Source: Rivibacter sp049446155 (GTDB lineage Bacteria > Pseudomonadota > Gammaproteobacteria > Burkholderiales > Burkholderiaceae_C). Taken from it: a DNA stretch of 64,000 nt. The stretch is from contig NZ_JBMSEE010000001.1 in assembly GCF_049446155.1 (NCBI RefSeq), positions 496,001 to 560,000 on the forward strand. Reading direction: 5' to 3'. The notes beneath the pieces are model-generated. The model did not search any database, had not been told where the DNA came from, and saw only the letters and a program-made list of their open reading frames with translations. Position 1 is the first letter of the stretch. Each line of letters begins with the position of its first letter. The position numbers were made by a program, and so were the translations under genes. Shown in pieces: positions 1 to 9,167 of this stretch.

Positions 1-1
1 C

Positions 2-1123
2 GTGCAGTACTTCCAGTTCGACAAGAACGAGCAGTCAACGGCACAGACGTTTTCGGCCATCAAGTCCTTCGTCACGCAGGCGGTCGGCGAGTGGGGCGAG
101 GGCGAGTCGTCCAACGCTGCCGACACCGCGATCAAGCAGATCAACACGCAGCGCCAGAACCACGACATCCAGGGCACCCTGATCATCGCGGTGAGCTGCA
201 CGCACAGGAACGCCCAGCTGCTCGCGCCCTTCGTCCTCGACCCGGACAAGGCGATCCGCGTCTGGAACGCCATGTATCCCGGCGCCCGGATGGACGTGGG
301 CAACGTCGCGCTGATGCAGAAGATCGCAGCGGAGCCGGACCGGCCGGAGAAGCTCAACCTGTTGTCGGGAGCGACCTTCGGCTCGAGCTTCGTCGGCATG
401 GTCCATCTCCTGCGGCGCGAGGCGACCACCGACAGCCAGGCGATGCAGGACAAGGCCGACATGGCGCAGTTCCAGGCCAACGTCTCGCTGCTGGGGATGA
501 GCTTCGCGGGCGGCATCGGCGTCGATTCGGACACGACCAAGGACGTCAAGAACCTGCTGAGCAGCGTGTCGGTCGATTCGCACGTGTCGCTGATCACGCG
601 CGGCGTCATTCCGTCGATCAAGGCCAACGATCTCGCGTATGCGGTCTACGCCTTCGCCGACGACGACTGGAAGAACATGGGCCAAAAGCTCCAGAACCTG
701 CAGAACCAGACGCAGACGGAGCTTCAGACCACCGCCGCGTCAGCCGCTGCGGCACGCACCGGCCAGACGATGGTGGCGTTGGAAGGCGCGAAGATGACCA
801 ACGCGCTGACGGCGCTGAGCACCATTGAGGGCCAGAAGAACAAGGTGCTCGACATCAACTCGCTGATGACGGCGTTCGAGAACTACGTCGACCGCATCAC
901 CGGCACGGGCGACAACAAGGACCCCGTCGGCGTCCCGATCACGTACTACGTCAAGGAACTGCAGCGCTCGCAGCTGGCCCAGATGTGGGGCAACAAGTAC
1001 TACCCCGGCAAGTACGTCGGCCTGTCGAGCGATGACGCCGGCACCGGCCGCAATGCGGAAGGCGCTGCGGCCGGTGCCGCGGCCGCGCCTGCGGCCGACG
1101 GCGGCAGCGGCGGATCGAACTGA
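2..1123 (+). CDS. Unrecognised protein, 5' end possibly outside window
   Basis: The frame is open from the window edge, so the GTG at its start may not be the true start and no ribosome binding site can be seen. The visible 373 residues match no family I know. The first 235 residues look globular. A Gln/Ala-rich, probably coiled-coil stretch follows (about residues 225-265, rich in QNQTQTE-like sequence). The C-terminus is a low-complexity Ala/Gly tail ending GGSGGSN. There is no signal peptide in the visible part and no clear membrane segment. It lies 50 bases before a secreted lysozyme gene on the same strand, so the two could be co-transcribed. No function is proposed. Confidence 0.6.
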   Translation: MQYFQFDKNEQSTAQTFSAIKSFVTQAVGEWGEGESSNAADTAIKQINTQRQNHDIQGTLIIAVSCTHRNAQLLAPFVLDPDKAIRVWNAMYPGARMDVGNVALMQKIAAEPDRPEKLNLLSGATFGSSFVGMVHLLRREATTDSQAMQDKADMAQFQANVSLLGMSFAGGIGVDSDTTKDVKNLLSSVSVDSHVSLITRGVIPSIKANDLAYAVYAFADDDWKNMGQKLQNLQNQTQTELQTTAASAAAARTGQTMVALEGAKMTNALTALSTIEGQKNKVLDINSLMTAFENYVDRITGTGDNKDPVGVPITYYVKELQRSQLAQMWGNKYYPGKYVGLSSDDAGTGRNAEGAAAGAAAAPAADGGSGGSN

Positions 1124-1173
1124 CTGGCAGCTCCAGAACCAGGCAGCCGTCTGCTGAAGCCCGGAACGCCGCC

Positions 1174-1926
1174 GTGAGGCTCTTCGATCCGATCGGGGCG
1201 TCCCTGGCCGCCACGCTGTGCGCACTGTGCTTGGCCGCCGGCGCGCACGCCGAAGCGGCAGATGAGGAGCCGGCCCGCGGCATCGACGTCTCCCACTACC
1301 AGGGCCGCATCCGCTGGGACCTGATGCCCGCCGGCAGCCTTCATTTCGCCTTCATCAAGGCCACTGGCGGGACGCACCGCGTCGACCCCGAGTTCGACAA
1401 CAACTGGCACGGCGCACGCGAGGTCGGCATCACGCGCGGCGCCTACCACTTCTTCTACGCCGGCGACGATCCGATCGCGCAGGCCGAGCACTTCGCGCGC
1501 ACCGTGATCTCGCTGCGGCCCGACGATCTGCCGCCCGTCATCGATGTCGAGATCACCGACGGCGCGACGCCCGAGGCGCTCGTCGACGGCGTGCTCGCCT
1601 GGCTGCGCACGGTCGAGAACCGCCTCGGCCGGCGGCCCATCGTCTACACCTACCACGCCTTCGCGAACCAGTACCTGGTGGACCCGAGGCTGAGCGGCTA
1701 TCCCTTGTGGATCGCCGCCTATGACGTCAGGCAGCCGGTGCTGCCGGCAGCCTGGGACGACCGTGGGTGGCACTTCTGGCAGCACACGCACAACGGCAGC
1801 TTCAGCGGCGTGAATACGCCTGTCGACCTGAACGTCTTCAATGGCTCGCTCGGCCAGCTGCAGCAGTTCATCCGTGACTACGCCGGCGGCGCCTGCCCGC
1901 CGGAGTCGCCGTCATGCCCCCCGTGA
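1174..1926 (+). CDS. Secreted glycoside hydrolase family 25 lysozyme
   Basis: This 250-residue protein belongs to the GH25 (Chalaropsis-type) muramidases, which cut the N-acetylmuramic acid-N-acetylglucosamine bond of peptidoglycan. The GTG start opens a typical signal peptide (LAATLCALCLAAGAHA, cleavage near residue 27). The mature domain begins GIDVSHYQG, the family hallmark with its catalytic-site aspartate. It then shows FIKATGG, YHFFYA, the acidic pair in PPVIDVEI, WIAAYD, and a late Trp-containing strand WHFWQH. The length fits a single catalytic domain with no wall-binding repeats. No holin or other phage gene lies nearby, so a host periplasmic or secreted cell-wall enzyme is more likely than a phage endolysin. 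The family is confident; the physiological target is not known. Confidence 0.88.
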   Translation: MRLFDPIGASLAATLCALCLAAGAHAEAADEEPARGIDVSHYQGRIRWDLMPAGSLHFAFIKATGGTHRVDPEFDNNWHGAREVGITRGAYHFFYAGDDPIAQAEHFARTVISLRPDDLPPVIDVEITDGATPEALVDGVLAWLRTVENRLGRRPIVYTYHAFANQYLVDPRLSGYPLWIAAYDVRQPVLPAAWDDRGWHFWQHTHNGSFSGVNTPVDLNVFNGSLGQLQQFIRDYAGGACPPESPSCPP

Positions 1927-2158
1927 CCAAAGGTATCAAGCGCAGCCGACCGGCGCGCACACGGGCACCATCCCGGAGCCGGGAAGCCATTGGTCATGAA
2001 ATGCGCATGAACCGGTCATCAGAGTGCCGTCAGAATTCAGCCCCACTGACCGAAACGTCACACGTTGTGAAAGAGTTGGTCATGCTCTCCAGGTCACATC
2101 AGATCCTGCGGACCGTGCGGTGAAACCCTGGGCCAACCTCAGCCTCACCGTCCCGAAC

Positions 2159-4513
2159 ATGCGATCCACCGATCACATGGCCGGCGTCGTCAGCCATCGC
2201 AGCAGCGTGTCCGCAGGAACCACCGCCAGTCCGTCGAAGTTCACGTTTGCCGGTGTCGAGCTGTATGTCGGCGCCCGTGAGGTGCATGTGAACGGGCAGG
2301 TGCAACGCATCGAGCCGCGCGTGTTCGACGTGCTGCTGCACCTGGTCACGCACCGTGACCGCGTCGTCTCGCGCGACGAGCTGCTGCGGCTGTTCTGGAA
2401 GACCGAGTTCGTCACCGAGTCGGTGGTCGCGCGCTGCATCATGAAGGCCCGGCGCGTCATCGGCGACACCGACGCGCATGCGCCGCTGATCAAGACGGTG
2501 CACGGCTCGGGCTACCGGTTCGTCGGGGCCGTCAAGGCCAGCAGCAGCCACGAGGTGCCGGTCGTTGCGGAACCTGCGCCCAGGCGGTATGGCGCGGGGC
2601 CGCCGCTGCGCGTCGCCGTGCTGCCGTTTCGCAATCTCACCACGCTGAGCGAGCTGATCTGGGTCGAGTACGGTCTCGCGGCCCTGCTCAAGCGCACGCT
2701 CGAATCCCACGGCAACGTGGTCGTCACGCCGATCCTCGAAGTGGTGGCCGCCCTGGACGGCAAGTTCGAGCATCTGACGACGGCCCAGTGCGCCGACCTC
2801 GTGGCCGAGATCGCCGGCGTGGGCGCCGTGGTCGCGGTCCAGGTGCTCAGCCGCGACGCCGGTTTCGAGCTGGCCTACGAGGTCTACCACCGCACCGAGG
2901 TCTGGCGCTCGGGACAGGTCTGCGACACCGACCTGACGCGCATGACCATCGATCTCGCCCAGCGGCTCGGCCATGCCCTGTCGAGCGGCGACCCGCAGCC
3001 GCCGTCATGGCCGTTCACCTCCGATGCGTTCGCCAACGAGGCCTTTGCGCGTGCGATGCAGGCGATCGAGGAGCAGCGGCAGCTGGTCGGGCTGCGCTAC
3101 ATCGAGGTCTGCGTGGCAACCGAGCCTCACGCGTTCGAGATGGACGTCGAGCATGTCGCGGCGCTGGCGGCCGTCGAGCACCCGGAAACCCTGCTCCGGG
3201 CGCAGGCTGTGCTGTCGCGCGCATGCGAAGGCGGCGACATCGCCTCGCAGGTTCGATTGCTGCGCGCGCTGTCGAGCTACCACCAGTCTGTGGGGCAGTA
3301 TCCACAGGCTCGCGACACCATCAACCGTGCGCTGGCCTTGTTGGGCGGCACCCAGGACGAACACCTTGCCGCGTCGGTGCTGCTGCAAAGCGCCGAACTG
3401 GCGCTCGGCGACCTCGACCTCGATCTCGCGCTGCAACTCGGGCGGCGCGTGATGCAGATCGCCAGGACGGTCTCCAGCGATCGCCTGACATCCCACTGCC
3501 TTCGCATCGAAGGCATTGCCTCCCACTTGCGCGGCGACAGCGAACACGCGCTGGAGGTGCTGAAACGCTCCGCCGAGATGAGCCGCATGCTCAAGCTGCA
3601 GCATGCCGACCTCGCGCAGACGCAGCACCGCATCGCATTGATTCATCGCGACGCAGGCCGCCTCGACGCGGCCATCGAGGCGATCGACCAGGCGGTCGCC
3701 AACGCCAGGCACGCCGGCATGCCGATGCGCCTCGCGCAGGCGCTGCTCGTGCAGATGCTCGTGTACACCGAAGCCGGCGACGAGGCCAACGCATCCAAGG
3801 CCATGCAACAGCTCGAGTCGCCCCAACTCGAGAGCCTGCGCTGCGGCCGCCTGCTGAGCCGGCTCGGGTGGGCATGGCTCTCGTGGCGTGCCGGCCGCCT
3901 AGACGACGCGCTGCGCGAGCTCGACGAGCTGCGACCGCTCGGTCGGCAGTTCCCGCCGCTGTGGTTCGGTTTCGGCGTCGGCTTGAACGCGGGCGCGGCC
4001 ATCGCCGGCCGCCGTTTCGAGCTCGCGCGCGAGCTCATTGCCGAGATCGAATCGGCCCCGATGTACGAGCACGACACGCTGCTGCAAGGCCTTGCGCACT
4101 TCCTGCACGCCGCGCTGGCGCATGCGTTCGATCGACGCGCCGAGACGTGGTTGCTTCTGCGCCGCGCAATCGCCGTCGCACCGCCCGGCCTGGTGCGCGC
4201 CAATGCCTGCCTGGCAGCAGTTTGGCTGGCTTGCGAGGAAGGCGCGTTGAGCGAAGTGCCCGAATGGCTGGCACAGGTTTCTGCCTGGACCGAGCAGCAC
4301 CCAAGCGGTGTGATGGCCCTGGCCCGCTACCGCTATGCCTGCGGCGATTGGCAGCAGGCAGCCGAGCTGCAGGCCCGCTATGTGGGGCACTGGCCCGCTG
4401 CCGAGGTGACTGATCTCCATCGCGATTGGCTCGCGATCTACCGCCGGTCGGCGACGGCCGGTCGCAGCGAGCCGATTCCTCCGCTGGCCCGGCTGTTCAC
4501 GCTGCGCATGTGA
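2159..4513 (+). CDS. CadC-like winged-helix regulator with TPR repeats
   Basis: An OmpR/CadC-type DNA-binding winged helix occupies roughly residues 27-125 (EPRVFDVLLHLV, VVSRDELLRLFW and the wing HGSGYRFVG). It is followed by a TolB/FlgO-like segment (LRVAVLPFRNLT) and then about 450 residues of helical tetratricopeptide-type repeats to the end. Unlike CadC or ToxR there is no membrane segment, so it should be a soluble transcription factor whose TPR half senses a protein or small ligand. The ATG at 2159 was chosen because it lies shortly before the wing domain. A GTG at 2024 would add 45 residues of unconvincing sequence. No response-regulator receiver is present. Its targets are unknown; the flanking lysozyme and the small downstream gene are candidates only by position. 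Confidence 0.75.
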   Translation: MRSTDHMAGVVSHRSSVSAGTTASPSKFTFAGVELYVGAREVHVNGQVQRIEPRVFDVLLHLVTHRDRVVSRDELLRLFWKTEFVTESVVARCIMKARRVIGDTDAHAPLIKTVHGSGYRFVGAVKASSSHEVPVVAEPAPRRYGAGPPLRVAVLPFRNLTTLSELIWVEYGLAALLKRTLESHGNVVVTPILEVVAALDGKFEHLTTAQCADLVAEIAGVGAVVAVQVLSRDAGFELAYEVYHRTEVWRSGQVCDTDLTRMTIDLAQRLGHALSSGDPQPPSWPFTSDAFANEAFARAMQAIEEQRQLVGLRYIEVCVATEPHAFEMDVEHVAALAAVEHPETLLRAQAVLSRACEGGDIASQVRLLRALSSYHQSVGQYPQARDTINRALALLGGTQDEHLAASVLLQSAELALGDLDLDLALQLGRRVMQIARTVSSDRLTSHCLRIEGIASHLRGDSEHALEVLKRSAEMSRMLKLQHADLAQTQHRIALIHRDAGRLDAAIEAIDQAVANARHAGMPMRLAQALLVQMLVYTEAGDEANASKAMQQLESPQLESLRCGRLLSRLGWAWLSWRAGRLDDALRELDELRPLGRQFPPLWFGFGVGLNAGAAIAGRRFELARELIAEIESAPMYEHDTLLQGLAHFLHAALAHAFDRRAETWLLLRRAIAVAPPGLVRANACLAAVWLACEEGALSEVPEWLAQVSAWTEQHPSGVMALARYRYACGDWQQAAELQARYVGHWPAAEVTDLHRDWLAIYRRSATAGRSEPIPPLARLFTLRM

Positions 4514-4643
4514 GCTGCGTTGTTGCCGGCGCGCCGCATCCGGTGCGCGCACCTGAGGGGTGAGCAGACGCTGACCCCTAACCCGCGGCAGTGCACCCGA
4601 ACTTGCGCAGCGTGACGATAGTGACCCACTCCGGGAGCGAACG

Positions 4644-4910
4644 ATGAGCCCGAATCCCCGTTCGATCGACACCGCGTCGCCGTCGAAGCCGGCCATCCAG
4701 CATGCCTCGCACGCTTCGTCGCTGGACATCCCGCACGGTCACGTCGGACCCTACTGGCTGCCAGGCACCGGACGCCTGATCTGGTGGACCGGCCGCGTCG
4801 CCATCGGCCTGAGGCACGAAAACGCGCCGCGCGCCGACGGCATGTCGACTTCAGAGCAGTGGGTCCAGCAACTGCTGATCGACACGCAGCCACGCGGCTG
4901 GGTGAACTGA
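4644..4910 (+). CDS. Small conserved-looking hypothetical protein
   Basis: An 88-residue frame begins at an ATG preceded by GGGAGCGA, a good Shine-Dalgarno sequence at suitable spacing. The N-terminal half is rich in Ser/Pro/His. The middle contains a Trp/Gly-rich stretch (YWLPGTGRLIWWTGRVAIGL) that looks like a short amphipathic or membrane-associated element. The C-terminus is charged. I do not recognise a named family. It stands alone, facing the tmRNA gene, and shares the strong hairpin at 4928-4951 as a likely terminator. The frame could be spurious, but the ribosome site and the coherent composition support it. Confidence 0.5.
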   Translation: MSPNPRSIDTASPSKPAIQHASHASSLDIPHGHVGPYWLPGTGRLIWWTGRVAIGLRHENAPRADGMSTSEQWVQQLLIDTQPRGWVN

Positions 4911-4927
4911 GGGTTTCCTGAGGCGCG

Positions 4928-4951
4928 CCCGGGTGTCTCACGACACCCGGG
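4928..4951. terminator. Perfect 10-bp hairpin between convergent genes
   Basis: CCCGGGTGTC is followed by a 4-nt loop and its exact complement GACACCCGGG. It lies 17 nt after the stop of the small gene on the plus strand and 8 nt beyond the 3' CCA of the tmRNA on the minus strand. Neither side has a U-tract, so it may act as a bidirectional stop or as a processing and stability hairpin. Confidence 0.6.
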
Positions 4952-4959
4952 CATGCAAA

Positions 4960-5332
4960 TGGTGGAGCCGGGGGGGATCGAACCCCCGTCCGCAAGCCAT
5001 CCTCGGGCAGATCTACATGCTTAGCCGCCTGATTTGAGTCTCACGCTGCCGCCGCGCAGGAGCACGCTTCGGACAACGCCAGCCACTGGATCTTGTTGCG
5101 CGCTGCGTGGCCAAACGCGCAACCAGCCGATGTGAATGACCTCTCAGCTCTCGACCTTGCGGTCTCGTGCCCGGCCCATCGGCCAACCGTTGAGAGGCTC
5201 ACCGGTGTTTAAGCGGCGAGGGCGAAACGTTCGTCGTTCGCAGTTGGTTTGTTTCAGCTGGATTTACGAGCTCACTGATGCTCGGCATGCACCGCTCCGA
5301 TTCCGCACCCACGTCGAAACCAGGTCGGCCCC
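4960..5332 (-). ncRNA. ssrA: Transfer-messenger RNA (tmRNA)
   Basis: This RNA rescues stalled ribosomes and tags the unfinished peptide for proteolysis. On the minus strand the 5' end GGGGCCG pairs with CGGCTCC just before the 3' ACCA to form the acceptor stem. The T-arm sequence GGGTTCGATCCCCC is present near the 3' end. The resume codon starts the frame GCG AAC GAC GAA CGT TTC GCC CTC GCC GCT TAA, giving the tag ANDERFALAA with the usual protease-recognised LAA end. It is a single-piece (non-permuted) tmRNA of 373 nt. CCA is encoded. A -10 box lies 8 nt upstream of the 5' end. Confidence 0.96.
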
Positions 5333-5340
5333 GTAACGCC

Positions 5341-5346
5341 ATTGTA
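5341..5346 (-). promoter_or_regulatory. -10 box of the tmRNA promoter
   Basis: On the minus strand TACAAT ends 8 nt before the mature 5' end of the tmRNA, the expected distance for sigma-70 initiation at that base. A TTGAAA lies upstream but with a 20-nt spacer, so the -35 element is uncertain. Confidence 0.5.
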
Positions 5347-5390
5347 GTTGGCTGCGCGTGGCCTGATTTCAAGTGCGGTCATGTCGTGAT

Positions 5391-8300
5391 TCACTTCAGC
5401 GCGAACTGCACGCGCGTCGACTTGGCCCCGTCCTTGGCCGATTCGCCGCCGACTCTGGAAGCGGTGAGCAGCACCCGCTCCGGCGGCAGCTTCGCGACCA
5501 GGTAGGCCTTGACGCGATTGCCGCGCTCGTCGGCCAGCGCCTTCAGCTCGGCGGCGCCCACCGGGGCGCTGGCAAGCAGCAACTGCTCCATCTCGGACGC
5601 CGGGAGACTCTTCGCCAGCCCGATCACGTTGCGCGGCTTGCCCTTGATGTCGGCCGCCTTGTACGCCGCCTCCAGCCAGCGATCGCGCTCGGCGGGTTCG
5701 ATGCGCACGCTGTCGGGCAAGGCGCCATCGACCTTGGCCTTCTGCGCGCGCATCAGTCGGTCCACGTGCGCGCGCCGCAGGCCCGCGTCGTCCAGCGCCG
5801 GATCGGCGACGCCGGTGCCTTCAAGCTTGAGCGCCGGGCGATCGTTGAGCGCCTTGACCAAGGTGTCCAGCCGCTCGCGCTGCGCCGGCCCCAGCTCGGC
5901 CGACCCGGGCTCGAACTCCACGAAGCCCAGTTCCTGGCCGCCGCCGCCGAAGGCGTTGGCCAGTAGCGAGAACGGCGCCGTCACCGCCTTGGCGATCAGG
6001 TTGACGATCACGCGCACGATGATCCCGCCGATCGAGAACTGCGGGTCGTCCAGGCTGCCACTGATCGGCAGGTTGACGTCGATGATGCCGTTGCGGTCCT
6101 TGAGCAGCGAAACGGCCAGAAGCACCGGCAGCTTGAGCGCGTCGGGGCTGTCGACCTTCTCGCCGAAGGTCAGCTGGTCGAGGTAGAGACTGTTCTGCGC
6201 CTCGAGCTTGCCGTTCTCGACCTTGTAGCGCACCCTGACCGACAACGTGCCTTTCTCGATGCCGTAGCCGGCATAACGCGCCGCGTAGGTCGACAGCCTC
6301 GTCAGCTCGATGCCGCGCGCCTCGGCCGCGATATCGGTGTACAGCCGCGGCCCCAGTGGATGCAGCGTGCCCTGGATCGCAAGCGGCGCGGCGCCGTCGA
6401 CCTTGCCGGAGACCTGCACGGTGGCCGGCTGCGGGTCGTTCCACGCGACGGCCGAGAGCTTGCCGTCGAGTTCGCTCAGTCGCGCAGAGTAGTTCGGGCG
6501 GACGAAGTTGTCGGTGAAGTCGATCTGTCCGTTGCGCAACTCGATGCCGCGCCAGCGAAGCCTCGCAGCCGCTGACGTCGCCCCTGCCGCGCTCGCCGGC
6601 TCGGACGCCGGCGCGGACGGTGGTGCCGGTGCGTCGCTGGGCGTAGTGAGCGAGCGCGCGGCGCCGTCGGTCTGCGACTTCAGCACGTCTGCCAGGTTGA
6701 TGCGCGCGTTCGCATTGACGATCACGCGGGCGTAGAAGTCGGACAGCGCGACATTACCGAGGTCGGCCGTGAGTTGAGCGGGCGTCCAGTCGATGTCCAG
6801 GCCGTCGGCACGCAGCGTCTTGAAGCGCACGAACTCGGCATCGCTGTTGAGCCGGTCGAGCGTGCGCAGATCGGCAAGCGATGCACGGCCGCGCCAGCGC
6901 ACCGCGCTGACGGGCTCGCTCGCGCTGCCTTGCACGTTGAGTTCGCCGCTGGCCGCCGCCTTGGCCGACGCCAGCGCGACGTTGACATGAGGCTCCAAGT
7001 AACCCTGCACCGCGCGCAGGTCCAGGTTGCTCACCTCGATCTTGCTGCGCAGCGCCAGCGGATGCGGTCGCAGTTCGCCGGACATCTTGAGCTGGCCAAC
7101 GCGCTGGGTGACGCTCGCGTAGCTGAATTCGATCGGCTGAGAGAGGTCCGAGCCGACCTTGCGCAGCACCAGGGCCACGCGTTCGACGCCGAATTGCGCG
7201 ACCGGCGTCACGGCGCGATCGACGATGCCGACGCGGCAGTCGTCGCAACGCACTTCGTCGATGCGCACCTGCGGCGCGGGTGCCGCCTTGTCGTCCGCGG
7301 TCTCGGTGGACGCCGACCCGGAACGCTTCCGCGGCAGCCACGCGAGCTGTCCATCGGTGCCTCGGCTGGCGTCGAGCGCGAGCTTGGACATCGCGATGCG
7401 CTGCACCTGCACGCGCGGCACCGCATCGGTCGGGAACTCCGCCGCCAAGCCGGCAAGCTCTAGCTTCCCAAGCGCGAGCCGATCGGACGAACCGCGCGGC
7501 GCCGTCTTGCTCGCCGTTGCAATCACCGATGACGGCAACAGCTGCAAGTCGACGAGTTCGGCATGGCCGTCGCGCACGCGAAAGGCGCGCCCTTCGGCCT
7601 CCATCTGCGCCGTTGCAGCGAAGCGGCCGCCTTGCAGGTGCACGGGCAGCAGCGCCTGCCACGGCGCCAGCCACGGCCTCGCGTCGAAGCCGGACAGGCT
7701 CAGCGCCAGCATCGCCCTGGGCGTCGTCGCCACGACTTCGCCCTCCACATGCAGCGAGGCGCCGTGCGCGTCGGCAGCGTCGAAGCGCAGCTTGGCCGGC
7801 GTCGCTTGCGGATCGGAACTGAGGCCCGTGACATCGAGGGCCAGCGGGCCGACCGTCTCGCCCTCGCGCCACGCCGGATGCAACAAGCTCACCCTGCCCC
7901 GCTCGACCGCGACCTGACCCACCTGCCAGATCCACGGCGCACCGGCATTCGACGCCGACGTGGCGCTCGCGGCGCTGCCCGCGGGCGGGCTCGCCGCAAC
8001 TCCCGGGCTCGTTGTCCTGCGTGGCGCCGCCAGCAGTCGCGGCACGTCGATGCGTGCATGGGGCGAACTCAAGCTGAGCTTCGCCACCCGCGCTTGCCGC
8101 AGCAGGAGGAATGCCTCGATGCCGGAGAGCTCCAGCCGTTCGAAGCCGACGTTGTCGATGCCGCGCTCGCGCAGCGAAGCGTCGAAGCCATCGATCGCCA
8201 CGCTGCCGGAGACCTGAAGGCGCGAGGGTGTCGGCGCCGGATGGCGTTCGAACGCCAGCTCAAGCTCCAGCGCAAGCTTGCCCTTGTCGACCTCGAGCGG

Positions 8301-9074
8301 CAGCGGTTGCGGCAGCAGCGGTGCCACCGCTTCGGCCCAGAACGCGAGATCGATGTCGCGCCAGTCGACCATGAGCGTCGAGCGCAGGCCCTCCCCGAAG
8401 GGCAGCGTCTTGCCGCTGAGCAGCAAGGGCGCGCCGTCGATGCGTGCCTCGAGCCGGGGCTCGACGTCGACCGCCACGTCGTTCGGCAGATTGGAGATGA
8501 AGGGAATGCCCAGCGCGAGCGCGTCGACGCGATGCTCGGTCTTGGAGACACGGTCGACCACGTGGGCCTGGCCGCCCTCGACGCGGATGTTGTGGACGGC
8601 AAAGCGCAGGGGCTCGGCGTCGGGTGGCGAAGGGGGTGCGGCCTTGAGCGCCTCGAGCATCGGCGAAACGTTGAAGCGGCCCGGCGCGATGCGCTCGAGT
8701 TCGAGCACGGGCTCGCGAATGGTCAGCCGATCGACGACCGGTGCGAGCCGCAGGATCGAACTCGTCGACAGGTTGACCTCGGCCTGCGCGATGCGCAGCC
8801 ATGGCGACTCGGCGGGCCCCAGCTTCAAGTCGCCGATGCGCGCGGCCAGCCGCCACGGCGAGATCTCCAGCCGCTCCATCGCCAGCGGTGCGCCCAAGGC
8901 CTTGGAGGCCTCGGCCTCGATGCGTGGCTTGAGCCAGATCGGCAGTGCCCATCCCACGGCGCCGGTCCACACGACGGCCAGCACGACCGCCACGATCGTG
9001 ATGCGTCGCCAATGCTGCGCAAGCCATGTCCGCGAAGCCTGCAGCCAGGCTGCCGTTCGACTCGTCCCTGCCAT
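5391..9074 (-). CDS. DUF748 / AsmA-like envelope protein
   Basis: This 1227-residue protein has one N-terminal membrane helix (about residues 24-46, ITIVAVVLAVVWTGAVGWAL). It is followed by a very long periplasmic region with the repetitive beta-strand pattern of DUF748/AsmA-like proteins: alternating phrases such as RLTIREPVLELERI and VQVSGKVDGAAPLAIQGTLHPLG. This superfamily includes bridge-like proteins thought to carry lipids between the bacterial membranes. The C-terminus contains an OmpA-like segment (VEFEPGSAELGPAQRERL) and ends in FALK. Ala/Ser/Pro-rich linkers near residues 355-375 and 815-840 look disordered. It lies alone on the minus strand between tmRNA and gph. A role in outer-membrane lipid homeostasis is inferred from family only. 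Confidence 0.85.
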   Translation of the reverse strand: MAGTSRTAAWLQASRTWLAQHWRRITIVAVVLAVVWTGAVGWALPIWLKPRIEAEASKALGAPLAMERLEISPWRLAARIGDLKLGPAESPWLRIAQAEVNLSTSSILRLAPVVDRLTIREPVLELERIAPGRFNVSPMLEALKAAPPSPPDAEPLRFAVHNIRVEGGQAHVVDRVSKTEHRVDALALGIPFISNLPNDVAVDVEPRLEARIDGAPLLLSGKTLPFGEGLRSTLMVDWRDIDLAFWAEAVAPLLPQPLPLEVDKGKLALELELAFERHPAPTPSRLQVSGSVAIDGFDASLRERGIDNVGFERLELSGIEAFLLLRQARVAKLSLSSPHARIDVPRLLAAPRRTTSPGVAASPPAGSAASATSASNAGAPWIWQVGQVAVERGRVSLLHPAWREGETVGPLALDVTGLSSDPQATPAKLRFDAADAHGASLHVEGEVVATTPRAMLALSLSGFDARPWLAPWQALLPVHLQGGRFAATAQMEAEGRAFRVRDGHAELVDLQLLPSSVIATASKTAPRGSSDRLALGKLELAGLAAEFPTDAVPRVQVQRIAMSKLALDASRGTDGQLAWLPRKRSGSASTETADDKAAPAPQVRIDEVRCDDCRVGIVDRAVTPVAQFGVERVALVLRKVGSDLSQPIEFSYASVTQRVGQLKMSGELRPHPLALRSKIEVSNLDLRAVQGYLEPHVNVALASAKAAASGELNVQGSASEPVSAVRWRGRASLADLRTLDRLNSDAEFVRFKTLRADGLDIDWTPAQLTADLGNVALSDFYARVIVNANARINLADVLKSQTDGAARSLTTPSDAPAPPSAPASEPASAAGATSAAARLRWRGIELRNGQIDFTDNFVRPNYSARLSELDGKLSAVAWNDPQPATVQVSGKVDGAAPLAIQGTLHPLGPRLYTDIAAEARGIELTRLSTYAARYAGYGIEKGTLSVRVRYKVENGKLEAQNSLYLDQLTFGEKVDSPDALKLPVLLAVSLLKDRNGIIDVNLPISGSLDDPQFSIGGIIVRVIVNLIAKAVTAPFSLLANAFGGGGQELGFVEFEPGSAELGPAQRERLDTLVKALNDRPALKLEGTGVADPALDDAGLRRAHVDRLMRAQKAKVDGALPDSVRIEPAERDRWLEAAYKAADIKGKPRNVIGLAKSLPASEMEQLLLASAPVGAAELKALADERGNRVKAYLVAKLPPERVLLTASRVGGESAKDGAKSTRVQFALK

Positions 9075-9167
9075 CTCGTACTGCGCTTAGTCGTCAACGT
9101 GGTCGGGCGAGTGTCCGCGCAGCCACGGTGCACGGTCAATTCACGGCCGCGCCACGATCGAGGGAGA

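Noticed and set aside
1174..1926. GH25 lysozyme as evidence of a prophage
   Set aside because: The protein has a signal peptide and stands without holin, tail, integrase or other phage genes on either side.
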